DNA of 64,000 nt from Bacteroides ovatus (GTDB lineage: Bacteria; Bacteroidota; Bacteroidia; Bacteroidales; Bacteroidaceae): NCBI GenBank assembly GCA_030844565.1, contig JAUUNK010000001.1, positions 1 to 64,000 of the forward strand. The letters run 5' to 3'. Shown piece by piece: positions 35,130 to 43,745 of the stretch (position 1 is the first letter of the stretch; each line of letters opens with the position of its first letter). The position numbers and the translations under genes were made by a program. The notes under the pieces were generated by a model. That model was not told the DNA's origin, ran no database searches, and saw nothing but the letters and a program-made list of their open reading frames with translations.

Positions 35130-35226
35130 GCCCGGTTACTCCACCTTTAGCACGGCATAGTGCAGGTTGTTGGGATGGATGGGGCTTACAGTGTCGATGC
35201 TGAACGCTGCATCCTCTCCCTTTAAT
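35130..35226 (-). pseudogene. Fossil of a GH51 arabinofuranosidase gene
   Basis: These 97 bases match 58618-58714 inside the intact GH51 gene with about 9 differences, all transitions. The minus strand encodes TLKGEDAAFSIDTVSPIHPN then NLHYAVLK, against TLKGENATFSIDTVSPIHPN then NPHYAVLE (about residues 255-282 of the intact enzyme). No flanking GH51 sequence remains. Confidence 0.85.
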
Positions 35227-35349
35227 ACCCTATTCTTTCTACACATCTTTTTTAAATCTTCATGATATTAAGTATCTACACCACAGAAGTAGTGCATCCG
35301 GAGAATATAAACGGCTGCTTATCGATCAAAAAAATAGAGACCATTCTTT

Positions 35350-36471
35350 TTACCGCCTAATTGTCCATTTATCCATCCATTCCACTATCGGTTTCCCTTC
35401 TGCATCAAAACGGATAGGGAGCCAGATATAGCGGGAATCCATCAGGTTCTGAGGACGCCAGACGTCCGCCATAAACACGAAACGACCGTCGGGCAACGGC
35501 AGCACGTAGGTACTCTGCCCTCCAAAAGTGATAGAAGCGTCTTTGCCGATGCAAGGATTAGGAAATTGCTTCCACGGTCCCCAGATGGAAGGGGCGGACA
35601 TGAGGCGTGCTTCATTGGGCTTCCAGCCTGTGCAGCCGGAGGCAATCATCCAATACGTGCCGTCCTTTTTAAAAAGAGCCGGTGCTTCGTTGTGCCCTGC
35701 GGGGAAGATGCGGATGTACTTCCCGGTGTGGGCAAGGTAGTCGTCCGTCAGTTCGGCAATCTGCAGGGTCAGGTTGTCTTCGGAAGAATAGATGTGATAG
35801 GCTTTGTGGTCGGTATCGACATAAAGAGTCATATCGCGTGACATCTGACCGCCAGCCAGGTCGCGTTTCACAAAAAGCCCTTGTTCCACCGCCTTATACC
35901 ATTCCGGTGTCCACCATGCTTTATATTTGGTGTCATCGAACTTTGCCTTACGGTTCTTTTCCGGCATATTCTGCGGGTAGATGCCGGGATTGACACGGCC
36001 TGAACGAAGAAAGCAGTAAGGTCCTTCGGGGCAGTCGCTCACTGCCACTCCGGCGCGGGCTGCCTCATATCCTTTTCCTTTCAGTTCGAGATGAAACCAC
36101 ATGACAAACTTGCCCGTACGGGCATTGTATATTACTTTGGGACGTTCCATGATGCAACCTTTCTCGATGTCACTCCCCGGTTCACCGGAGACGGCAAGCG
36201 CCACGCTTTCATACTTCCAGTTGCACAGGTCGGTAGAAGAATAGCACGTCACCCCCACCTCCGTCGTAAAGCCTGAAGAGGGGCGGTGCTCCCCAAACCA
36301 ATAATATTTCCCTTGATGAAACAAGACCCCGCCACCGTGGGCGTTTATGTGCTCTCCCCGGTCGTCTTTCCAGATTTCGCCCGGAACAATCAGGCTCTCC
36401 TGCGCCCGCAAACCGGGGGAGAAGCCTATCAGCAATGCTAATAGGATGTAGATATGGCTTTTACATTTCAT
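35350..36471 (-). CDS. GH43_24 exo-beta-1,3-galactanase
   Basis: The 373-residue secreted enzyme (signal peptide ending LRAQ) shows the hallmarks of GH43 subfamily 24: HINAHGGGVLFHQGKYYWFG (41-60), MERPKVIYN with Glu109, SRDMTLYVD and GHNEAPALFKK with Glu262. In this subfamily the usual N-terminal catalytic Asp of GH43 is missing, as here. Characterised members release galactose from the non-reducing end of beta-1,3-galactan and bypass beta-1,6 side chains. It closes the SusC/D operon and is the strongest single pointer to type II arabinogalactan as substrate. Confidence 0.85.
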   Translation of the reverse strand: MKCKSHIYILLALLIGFSPGLRAQESLIVPGEIWKDDRGEHINAHGGGVLFHQGKYYWFGEHRPSSGFTTEVGVTCYSSTDLCNWKYESVALAVSGEPGSDIEKGCIMERPKVIYNARTGKFVMWFHLELKGKGYEAARAGVAVSDCPEGPYCFLRSGRVNPGIYPQNMPEKNRKAKFDDTKYKAWWTPEWYKAVEQGLFVKRDLAGGQMSRDMTLYVDTDHKAYHIYSSEDNLTLQIAELTDDYLAHTGKYIRIFPAGHNEAPALFKKDGTYWMIASGCTGWKPNEARLMSAPSIWGPWKQFPNPCIGKDASITFGGQSTYVLPLPDGRFVFMADVWRPQNLMDSRYIWLPIRFDAEGKPIVEWMDKWTIRR

Positions 36472-36579
36472 AATACATGGTTGTTATCGAGATGTCAGGC
36501 GCAAATTACGCGAATCCTCTCTATCAAAGAGAAAAAATCCGCATAACTTGTGCCTAGAGTAATTTATTTCTTTTCCCGG

Positions 36580-38040
36580 TTATTTCTGCGGCTGGTAAAC
36601 GCGGACATAGTCTACATAGTACTTTAACGGGAAAGCACTGTTATTGACCGGCCGGCCGTTAATGCCTCCGATAGCAAGATTGAGCATCATCAACTGCCCG
36701 AAACCTTCGTAATCGTTGGAGAAAGGATTATCGTAGCCTCCTTGCCCTGCGCCGTGGTCGCCCTTGTTGAAAGTAGTTTTCAGGTCAGTTTCGTTCAACA
36801 ACTCACCGTCGAGATAGATACGGATATAATCCTTATCCCAGTCCATCACCCATAGATGGAATTTCTCGGACCATGCAGGGTCTTTGGAGGTGAACTCGGA
36901 AAGGTTACGGTTCTTCGAGTTCCAAGTACCGTTCCAACGGCTATTGCCTCCCCAACACAGATTGGCATGAATCTTTTCTTTGTAGAACTCCATGATGTCA
37001 ATCTCGCCTCCCAAAGGCCATTCCCACCAGTTGCCTGTGGACCAGATAGCAGGCCATGCGCCTTGTGCGGTAGGTATCTTGGCGCGCACCTCTAAGCGGC
37101 CGTACTTGAAAGCATAGCCTCCGGTGGCAACGATACACGAAGAAGTGTATTCGGCATATTCGCGGTTCTTCTTCCAATCGCCGCTGCCCGACTGGTAGTT
37201 AGGGTTCTTCACCCTTTCCTTTTTTCCTTCAATCACCAGTGTGCCATCGCTCATCAGGGCATTTCCTTCCTGATACCACTGGTCTTCTTCGTTCCGGACA
37301 AATCCCGTCTCGAACCTCCATATTTCTTTATTAGGAGCGCCGGTACCGTTGAACTCGTCGTGCCAGAGTAACTTCATGCCGTTCTCCAAAGTATGGTCAT
37401 CGGGAACGCCTTCCGTATCTGCAACGTAGTCTTCAGGATGTTCCGGTTCAATATAGGTCACATTCAGGAAGAGCATCAAAGCATCGGTATGGTCGTTAAT
37501 CCGGTAAGAAGAGGAATCCGATATTTTCAAAGGCAATACGAAGACTTTATCTTCCTTCTTCTCCTGCACATAATCGGTCAGCATGGAAGAGTAAACGGTG
37601 ACAGACGCGGCATCCGACTTCGTACTTCCGGCACGCAGGGTAAGGTCTTCGGAAGATAAAGAATACCATCCCTCGGGCAACAGTTCCACTCCCTGATATT
37701 TGGCATAAATGCCGCCGGTGGATGCAAGGGCAATTGCTTTGGATAGTGTATCTTTATCGACAGAAAGCTTCACGGTGGCATCTTTCCCCGCCTTTCGCTC
37801 CTGATAGAGAGAAATATCCAATTTATAAGTGAGGTTCTTTACTACGCCATCCTTCACTGAAAGGGCGGCATTGATATTGCACTCTGCGCCGTCCCACACA
37901 GCACGCGCCTGGGTCAGGTTCAGTATATTGAGGTCCAGGGCGCCGTCGTAACTTCTGTCCTCATCGTCGTTGCAACCGTAAATAGTGGTGGCAAAGGCAA
38001 CCATGCAAAGAGCTGCCATCCATTTTATATTGTTTCTCAT
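36580..38040 (-). CDS. DUF1735-GH16 lipoprotein, endo-beta-galactanase/glucanase
   Basis: A 486-residue lipoprotein (IYGC, Cys23) with an N-terminal DUF1735-like domain (about 30-200), a module seen at the start of surface enzymes and binding proteins, followed by GH16 (about 222-484). The active site GGEIDIMEF has Glu346, Asp348 and Glu351. The catalytic domain is similar to the shorter GH16 at 14547, with matching RNEEDQWYQ, GSGDW, EYTSS, GAWPAIW and GGING segments. The lipid anchor and extra domain suggest a cell-surface endo-enzyme that produces oligosaccharides for import, while the shorter one may act elsewhere. Confidence 0.85.
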   Translation of the reverse strand: MRNNIKWMAALCMVAFATTIYGCNDDEDRSYDGALDLNILNLTQARAVWDGAECNINAALSVKDGVVKNLTYKLDISLYQERKAGKDATVKLSVDKDTLSKAIALASTGGIYAKYQGVELLPEGWYSLSSEDLTLRAGSTKSDAASVTVYSSMLTDYVQEKKEDKVFVLPLKISDSSSYRINDHTDALMLFLNVTYIEPEHPEDYVADTEGVPDDHTLENGMKLLWHDEFNGTGAPNKEIWRFETGFVRNEEDQWYQEGNALMSDGTLVIEGKKERVKNPNYQSGSGDWKKNREYAEYTSSCIVATGGYAFKYGRLEVRAKIPTAQGAWPAIWSTGNWWEWPLGGEIDIMEFYKEKIHANLCWGGNSRWNGTWNSKNRNLSEFTSKDPAWSEKFHLWVMDWDKDYIRIYLDGELLNETDLKTTFNKGDHGAGQGGYDNPFSNDYEGFGQLMMLNLAIGGINGRPVNNSAFPLKYYVDYVRVYQPQK

Positions 38041-38065
38041 AATCTTGTCTCTTTATGAATCGTTT

Positions 38066-38962
38066 TTAATCTAAAGGTACGGTTTCCGGATCGTAAGTAT
38101 CTACCACTACGTCGTAGAAGGCAAATTCCGCCAAATTAAAGTAGGATGTATTTCCCGTGGTAGCTGTCACCAGGAAACGGAAGTGAGTGTATTTCTTTCC
38201 CGGCATCACAAAATCCGAGGTATACTCACTGCTATGCGAGCTAGGCAGTCCCGAAAGAGTCCCTACCGTTTCCCAATTTTCTCCGTCGGTGCTAATCTGC
38301 AATTCCACAAAACTGGGACGCCCGTCTGAGGTCCATGTATTATCTTTCCGGTTCTGGTAGTAGATGGCGAAGTCACCGTGTTCTTCCTTGAAGTCAATCT
38401 GTATGTAGTGGGGAAGAGGTATTTGCGGATTGCTCCAACGGGTATGGAAGAATGTACCGCCGTTTCCGTCTACCAGGTTCTTGATAGGTCCTTCGGTGGG
38501 TTCTTGCGCATTGGTGCTCAATTGGTCGGCTGTCACTGCCACTTTGGTACGGCTTACCTCTGTCAACGTAGCAGGCATGGCACCCGATTTCGCCTTCACC
38601 TCTTTTATCTCACCACCCTCGTGGGCTGCATTGAAGGTCTGCAAATAGAAAACGTAGTCGCCGAAACGGGCGCGGGTGTTCTCGATGAGCATCTCCGTAG
38701 TACCGGGTGAAGCAATCTTATAGATGTCTTTCTTCTGCAAAGGGTCGTAATACTTCACTTGCAGATAAGCATACTCGCCTTCGGGCGCTTCCCACGTCAG
38801 CAGGATTTGTCCCGGCAGAGCTTCGGACTTCACCGTCGAAGGTTCGATAGCAACGGGGACCGCCGTGGACCCCGCTACTTCAAAAGTTTCCAGATTATCA
38901 TCGCAGGCTGCCAGGCAAACCACTGCCCATGCTGCAATCATATATTTCATATTTAGTTTCAT
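38066..38962 (-). CDS. Surface glycan-binding lipoprotein with F5/8-type C domain
   Basis: The 298-residue lipoprotein (LAAC, Cys20) has a fibronectin-like domain of the DUF4998/DUF4959 kind (about 37-130, PGQILLTWEAPEGEYAYLQV) and a discoidin/CBM32-like domain (about 145-290: NLVDGNGGTFFHTRWSN, HYIQIDF, VELQISTDGENWETVG, FRFLVTATTG). No catalytic residues are seen. Its place directly after a SusC/SusD pair and before the surface GH16 fits a surface glycan-binding protein that recruits the polysaccharide. Confidence 0.75.
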   Translation of the reverse strand: MKLNMKYMIAAWAVVCLAACDDNLETFEVAGSTAVPVAIEPSTVKSEALPGQILLTWEAPEGEYAYLQVKYYDPLQKKDIYKIASPGTTEMLIENTRARFGDYVFYLQTFNAAHEGGEIKEVKAKSGAMPATLTEVSRTKVAVTADQLSTNAQEPTEGPIKNLVDGNGGTFFHTRWSNPQIPLPHYIQIDFKEEHGDFAIYYQNRKDNTWTSDGRPSFVELQISTDGENWETVGTLSGLPSSHSSEYTSDFVMPGKKYTHFRFLVTATTGNTSYFNLAEFAFYDVVVDTYDPETVPLD

Positions 38963-38997
38963 ACTTAGTTGTCTTTAATAGTTAAACAGACTTTTCC

Positions 38998-40662
38998 TTA
39001 CCAACCGGCATTCTGGACCAGGTTGGGATTCTTACGTCTTTCGGAGTCGGGGATGGGGAAGAAATACATCTTGTCGTCCCATACGAGCGGCTTGGTAACC
39101 GTCTTATAAGCAAACGAACCATCCGCCTTTTTCGTAATCACCATGCGGTCTATACTTTTCACTCCTCCTTCTTTCCAGCGGCGGATGTCCCAGAAACGAT
39201 GTCCCTCGAATGCCAGTTCCACCATGCGTTCGCGCTTGTAACGGGTCCAGAAGTCGGCATTGCTCATGCCTTCGGGAAATCCGGGCATCTTCACATCCGA
39301 GCGGTTGCGCACTACGTTGACCGCCTCGCGTGCCGACATCGTGAAGGTGGCGTCTTTGGCATCGGCGGAACCGAGGTAGTGGAAGAGGGCTTCGGCATAG
39401 TTAAGGTAGAACTCTCCCAGGCGGAAGGTAATCCAGCTATGGCGCTTGCCGCCGGTACCCGTACCTGCACTGATGTCGATGGAAGCATCCAGATACTTCT
39501 TCAGATAGTAGCCTGTGGGAGTAGCATAGGGAACGGGCGCACCGTTTCTGCCTCCGATATAAGTCTCCAGCGGATCGGGATTGGTGTTGGGCCATTTATC
39601 GCCGTTGACGGCAATGGTCATCTTCAAACGCGGGTCTCTTCCGGTATATGGATCATTCGGATTAGGAGTACTCCCGTTCTGCATTTCATACGCATCTACC
39701 AAGGTTTGGGTAGGACAGTTGCCGGAGTTTCCGTTTTCCATACCTACGGGGAAGTTATAGTATTCCGGAGAATTCGTGTCTCCCACCCGGCGGGCAAAGA
39801 TTACTTCGGAAGCTTTGTAGTTGTCGGCTCCCCACAGGTCGGTGTACTTGCCCAAGGTGATATTGTTGGCAGCACAATAGTCGATCACGTCTTTTGAAGC
39901 AAGCGCCGCTTCTTTCCAGAGCTGCTTGTTTCCGTCTTCGTTAAATAGCTTGCTCGCCCTGCAGAGCAAAGTACGGGCTTTGAGGGCCAATGCCATTCCT
40001 CGGGTGACACGGCCGGTTTCGGGATTGGTTCCGTTTGCCGCGTCGTTCTCCAAAGCGGTATAAGACACCGGAAGTTCGGGAGCTACAGCGTCACACTCAT
40101 TCACTATAAAATCAAAGATTTCGCTTGCGGGCGTGCGGCTCAAACTGTTTGCTTCCGCTTCGGTCAGCACCCGGGTGGTGAAAGGCACGTCGCCATAAGC
40201 ACGGACCAAATAGAAATAATAATATGCGCGCAACAAACGGACCTCGTACTGATAGCGGTTGAAACGATTCATCTGCGCCTCGTAGTCCTGCGCATAACGC
40301 TGTTCATAGAAGTCCAGATCAGGACATTCCTGGAGGAAATAATTGGCTGCACGTATCCCCGAATAATAAGTCCAGAAAGAATAGGGATTCAAGGGAGACC
40401 AATTACCATTCGTAAAGTCGAATACCGACGAATAAGATACCGCCATCTCCGCCTCGTCGCAAGCAGAAGCGAAGGAGGTCAGGCTTGGCAAATCCGAATC
40501 GAGATAGGAATAAATGTTGTTCACAAATCCCGCCGTACGGCTAAAGTCGGAGAAAACATACTCTTTTCCATAGAAGGTATACTCGTGATAGTCCATCTTG
40601 TCGCTACACGCCGACAAGGTTGCCACGCACATCATACCCAGACATATATTTTTCAGTTTCAT
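38998..40662 (-). CDS. SusD-like lipoprotein (pair 2 of the arabinogalactan locus)
   Basis: The 554-residue lipoprotein (LSAC, Cys19) has the SusD layout: YEVRLLRAYYYFYLVRAYGD in the TPR-like helices and ITFRLGEFYLNYAEALFHYL with RMVELAFEGHRFWDIRRWK near the C-terminus. It is encoded 34 bases downstream of the SusC at 40697. Sequence around the binding face differs from the SusD at 43746, so the two pairs probably recognise different fragments of the polysaccharide. Confidence 0.95.
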   Translation of the reverse strand: MKLKNICLGMMCVATLSACSDKMDYHEYTFYGKEYVFSDFSRTAGFVNNIYSYLDSDLPSLTSFASACDEAEMAVSYSSVFDFTNGNWSPLNPYSFWTYYSGIRAANYFLQECPDLDFYEQRYAQDYEAQMNRFNRYQYEVRLLRAYYYFYLVRAYGDVPFTTRVLTEAEANSLSRTPASEIFDFIVNECDAVAPELPVSYTALENDAANGTNPETGRVTRGMALALKARTLLCRASKLFNEDGNKQLWKEAALASKDVIDYCAANNITLGKYTDLWGADNYKASEVIFARRVGDTNSPEYYNFPVGMENGNSGNCPTQTLVDAYEMQNGSTPNPNDPYTGRDPRLKMTIAVNGDKWPNTNPDPLETYIGGRNGAPVPYATPTGYYLKKYLDASIDISAGTGTGGKRHSWITFRLGEFYLNYAEALFHYLGSADAKDATFTMSAREAVNVVRNRSDVKMPGFPEGMSNADFWTRYKRERMVELAFEGHRFWDIRRWKEGGVKSIDRMVITKKADGSFAYKTVTKPLVWDDKMYFFPIPDSERRKNPNLVQNAGW

Positions 40663-40696
40663 ATTGTTCTTTTTATAAAGTTAAACGCTTCATACC

Positions 40697-43600
40697 TTAG
40701 AAACCCACAGACAATCCGACATGGACGGAGCGGGTAGCCGGATAGGATGTACCCATTGCTTCAGGATCAGTAATATCGATGTGGTCGAAACAAAGCAGAT
40801 CGACACCCCTTACGTATACTTTGGCATTCTTCATCCTTATCTTGCCCAGGAAAGAAGAAGGGAGCTTATAATATACCTCACAATTGCGTAATTTGAGGAA
40901 AGAGCGATCCGCCAGCCATACAGAACTGTTCCTTAGGTTATTATCTACAACTTCCGTCGTCAGACGCGGGAAACGCGCTCCGGGATTCTCCGGTGTCCAA
41001 CGGTTGTTATACGCATAATTGGAAATGGTCGTATTATCAATCAGCGGGCGATAGATGTTGGAAGTGAGGTAAGCCGTATAATTGCCGACTCCCTGGAATT
41101 GCGCATTGAAGCCGAATCCTTTCCATTCCATGCCTAAATTGAATGAATAATAGATCTCAGGGCAAGTTGAGTTATACCCCATCGCTACCATATCATTGTC
41201 GTTAATCACATTGTCACCGTTTATATCCTTATACTTCAGGTCACCCGGCTTCACCGGACCGAACTGTTGGGGAAGGCTGTTGTTAATATCCTCCTGGTCT
41301 ACGAAGTGCCCTATGGCTTGCAAACCGAATATCTGCCCAACGGCTTTTCCGGTAGCGCGCAGATAATCATACGCCTGAGGCTCTTCCATCATTTCTATAA
41401 CCTTGCTCCGGTTGAAGGTAAACGTTCCGCCGAGGTTCAAGTTGAAATCTCCTATCCGCTTGTTATAAGTCAGCCCGATTTCGGTGCCCCAGCTATCTAC
41501 AATACCTCCGTTCACGTAAGCACTGGATGCACCCAGCACGGAAGAGTTTTGTCCTGCGGAGCTTACCCAAATATCCGAACGCCTCTCGTAAAAGCCATCA
41601 ACCGTCAAGGTGAGGTCTTTCCACAACGTCAGGTCCAATCCGCCGTTATACTTGTAGGCTTTCTCGGTTGTACCGTTCAAAGAAGGCAAACGCCCTTCCT
41701 GCCAACCACCGTCGCCGCCGAAGTTGTCTTGCACGGGATAGCCGTTACCGCCTGTCACCGTTTCATTCCAATAACCGTTCGTAGGGATATTGTCTGTGTT
41801 CAGTATGCCGAAGGAGGCACGCAACTTCATGAAGTCGATTACGTTCTGCCTCTTCATAAATCCTTCGTTGGAAATCACCCATGCCAAGCCCGCCGTGGGA
41901 GAGAGATGCCACTTCTTGCCGGTTTCGAGCAGGTTGGACGCAGAGCCCATAAGAGTAAAGTCCACGAAATAACGGCTCTTATATCCATAATGGGTATACC
42001 ACCCGGCGTTCTGGCGATAGAATGTGTTATTGGTCCCGTTGGCATTGTCATACTTATAAGTATATAGCAGCATGGAGTAAATGCTATGGTTTCCAAGTTG
42101 GCGTTGCCAGTCCAGGTTAGCGTGGAAGTTAAAAGAACGGTGTTGCCAATCCAGCTTGCTGTCGCCCGACATTTCGGAATCCGTTCCCGCCGTATAATCT
42201 TTAAACTCCACAGGCTCGCCGTTTTCCCATTTAGCTACTGTCTGCATGCCGTAGCGGTAGCTCTTCGTATGGTTTTCCCAATAAGAAGCAATGTTGTCAT
42301 AGCCCATGCGGACCGCAGCCCCCAAACCTTTAGTGACGGACGACAAATCTTGGCGCAATGACATGTCGGCATACAACGCACGGGTATGCCCTTTCGAATA
42401 GGCACGTCCTTGTGCCAGTGCTACCGGGTTCATGTTTTCTCCCCACGTAGAGTTACCTCCCCACAATCCGTTTTCGGTACGGATAGGGAAAGCTGCCGAG
42501 GGCACGGTATACAGTTTATAAATGAGGTTATCGCTCCCCATACCGGGGCGGCTGAACTCATTCAGTACTCCCAGGATATTAGCCTGCATCTTCGTCTTTG
42601 GGCTGAGGTCAATATCAAGGTTGGTACGGAAGTTCGCTTTCGAATACTTCTCCTGAGTAGAGTAGTCGGGATTGGCATTGTAGTTCTTGATGAATCCCCG
42701 GTTGTTCTGCAAGTTCATCATCGTATAGTAACGCATCTTGGTGGAACCTCCGCGGAAGCTTAACGTAGCGATGTCCGATGTCCCCCGGTCGCGCAATACC
42801 TCATCCCACCAGTTCACATTGGGATAAAGATAAGGATACTTGCCGCTCTTGAAAGCATTCAGTTCATCCTGGGAGTAGCGTAGGGATTTTCCATCGTTGG
42901 CCAATGCTTCGTTCAAAGCGCTTGCGTACGTATAGGCATCCGCCGTCCCGGGCGTAGAAGAGAGGTAATTAAAAGCATGGTCATAAGAGAAACTGATTTC
43001 ACGCGTATCATATTTTCCCCGCTTGGTCACGATATTGACCACACCGTTTACTCCGCGGTATCCGTAAAGCGCCAAAGCTGCCGCGTCACGGAGCACGCTC
43101 ACGGATTCCACCTCTTCGGGAGTGATGTAGTTGAGCGCATTCCAGTTATTATCTCTTTCCAGTCCGTCTATTACAAGCAGAATGCCATTGTTTCCATTCA
43201 ACGTCTTCAGGCCGCGGATGTACATGGACGATTTTTGCTCCCACACTACTCCTGTGGTCTGCATAGTAGTCAGTCCCAGCACGTTACCGAAAAGGGAGTT
43301 TCCGATATTGAAAGCGGAACGGTTGTCTATATTCTCCGCATACACCGTAGAGACAGCGCCGGTGGATTCGGCATTGGTCTGTTGCAAGCCAAAGCCATAG
43401 TTTACTTTTTCCGACGCAAAGTCCATGACAATAGTCACCAACTTCCCGGGTTTGGCTACCGCCGTCTTTGTTGCATCATCCCCTGTGCGGACTCTAAGCG
43501 TGCTTTCTTTGCCGGCGTTGATGTTGAAGCGACCGTCTTTATCCGTGGCAACCTTTACCAACGGATTGTCTTCTATCGAAACCAACGCACCTGCCACCGG

Positions 43601-43711
43601 GTTGCCTTTCTTATCCAGTACCTTACCGGTTATATTGCCTTCGCCTTGCGACCATCCGTTAAGGCAGGCACTAACTAACATCGCAAAAGCTATTATTCTA
43701 TGTTTCTTCAT
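40697..43711 (-). CDS. SusC-like TonB-dependent transporter (pair 2)
   Basis: The 1004-residue protein has a signal peptide ending NGWSQ, a carboxypeptidase-regulatory-like domain (VLDKKGNPVAGALVSIE), a plug domain with SSMYIRGLKTLNGNNGILLV, and a beta-barrel ending HVGLSVGF. The plug entry is atypical: the usual EVVVVGYG segment is replaced by VNYGFGLQQTNAESTGAVST. It forms a complex with the SusD encoded downstream. No STN domain is present, consistent with control by the HTCS rather than by a sigma/anti-sigma pair. Confidence 0.93.
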   Translation of the reverse strand: MKKHRIIAFAMLVSACLNGWSQGEGNITGKVLDKKGNPVAGALVSIEDNPLVKVATDKDGRFNINAGKESTLRVRTGDDATKTAVAKPGKLVTIVMDFASEKVNYGFGLQQTNAESTGAVSTVYAENIDNRSAFNIGNSLFGNVLGLTTMQTTGVVWEQKSSMYIRGLKTLNGNNGILLVIDGLERDNNWNALNYITPEEVESVSVLRDAAALALYGYRGVNGVVNIVTKRGKYDTREISFSYDHAFNYLSSTPGTADAYTYASALNEALANDGKSLRYSQDELNAFKSGKYPYLYPNVNWWDEVLRDRGTSDIATLSFRGGSTKMRYYTMMNLQNNRGFIKNYNANPDYSTQEKYSKANFRTNLDIDLSPKTKMQANILGVLNEFSRPGMGSDNLIYKLYTVPSAAFPIRTENGLWGGNSTWGENMNPVALAQGRAYSKGHTRALYADMSLRQDLSSVTKGLGAAVRMGYDNIASYWENHTKSYRYGMQTVAKWENGEPVEFKDYTAGTDSEMSGDSKLDWQHRSFNFHANLDWQRQLGNHSIYSMLLYTYKYDNANGTNNTFYRQNAGWYTHYGYKSRYFVDFTLMGSASNLLETGKKWHLSPTAGLAWVISNEGFMKRQNVIDFMKLRASFGILNTDNIPTNGYWNETVTGGNGYPVQDNFGGDGGWQEGRLPSLNGTTEKAYKYNGGLDLTLWKDLTLTVDGFYERRSDIWVSSAGQNSSVLGASSAYVNGGIVDSWGTEIGLTYNKRIGDFNLNLGGTFTFNRSKVIEMMEEPQAYDYLRATGKAVGQIFGLQAIGHFVDQEDINNSLPQQFGPVKPGDLKYKDINGDNVINDNDMVAMGYNSTCPEIYYSFNLGMEWKGFGFNAQFQGVGNYTAYLTSNIYRPLIDNTTISNYAYNNRWTPENPGARFPRLTTEVVDNNLRNSSVWLADRSFLKLRNCEVYYKLPSSFLGKIRMKNAKVYVRGVDLLCFDHIDITDPEAMGTSYPATRSVHVGLSVGF

Positions 43712-43745
43712 ATTATTCGTGATTACTCATTGTTTTTCATCTTAA

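Larger units (their letters stand above)
34951..35349. other. Convergent gap with hairpin array and GH51 fossil
   Basis: This is the right edge of the inserted-looking block. It holds the overlapping inverted repeats at 35004-35123 and a gene fossil at 35130-35226. Nothing else is recognised. Confidence 0.6.
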
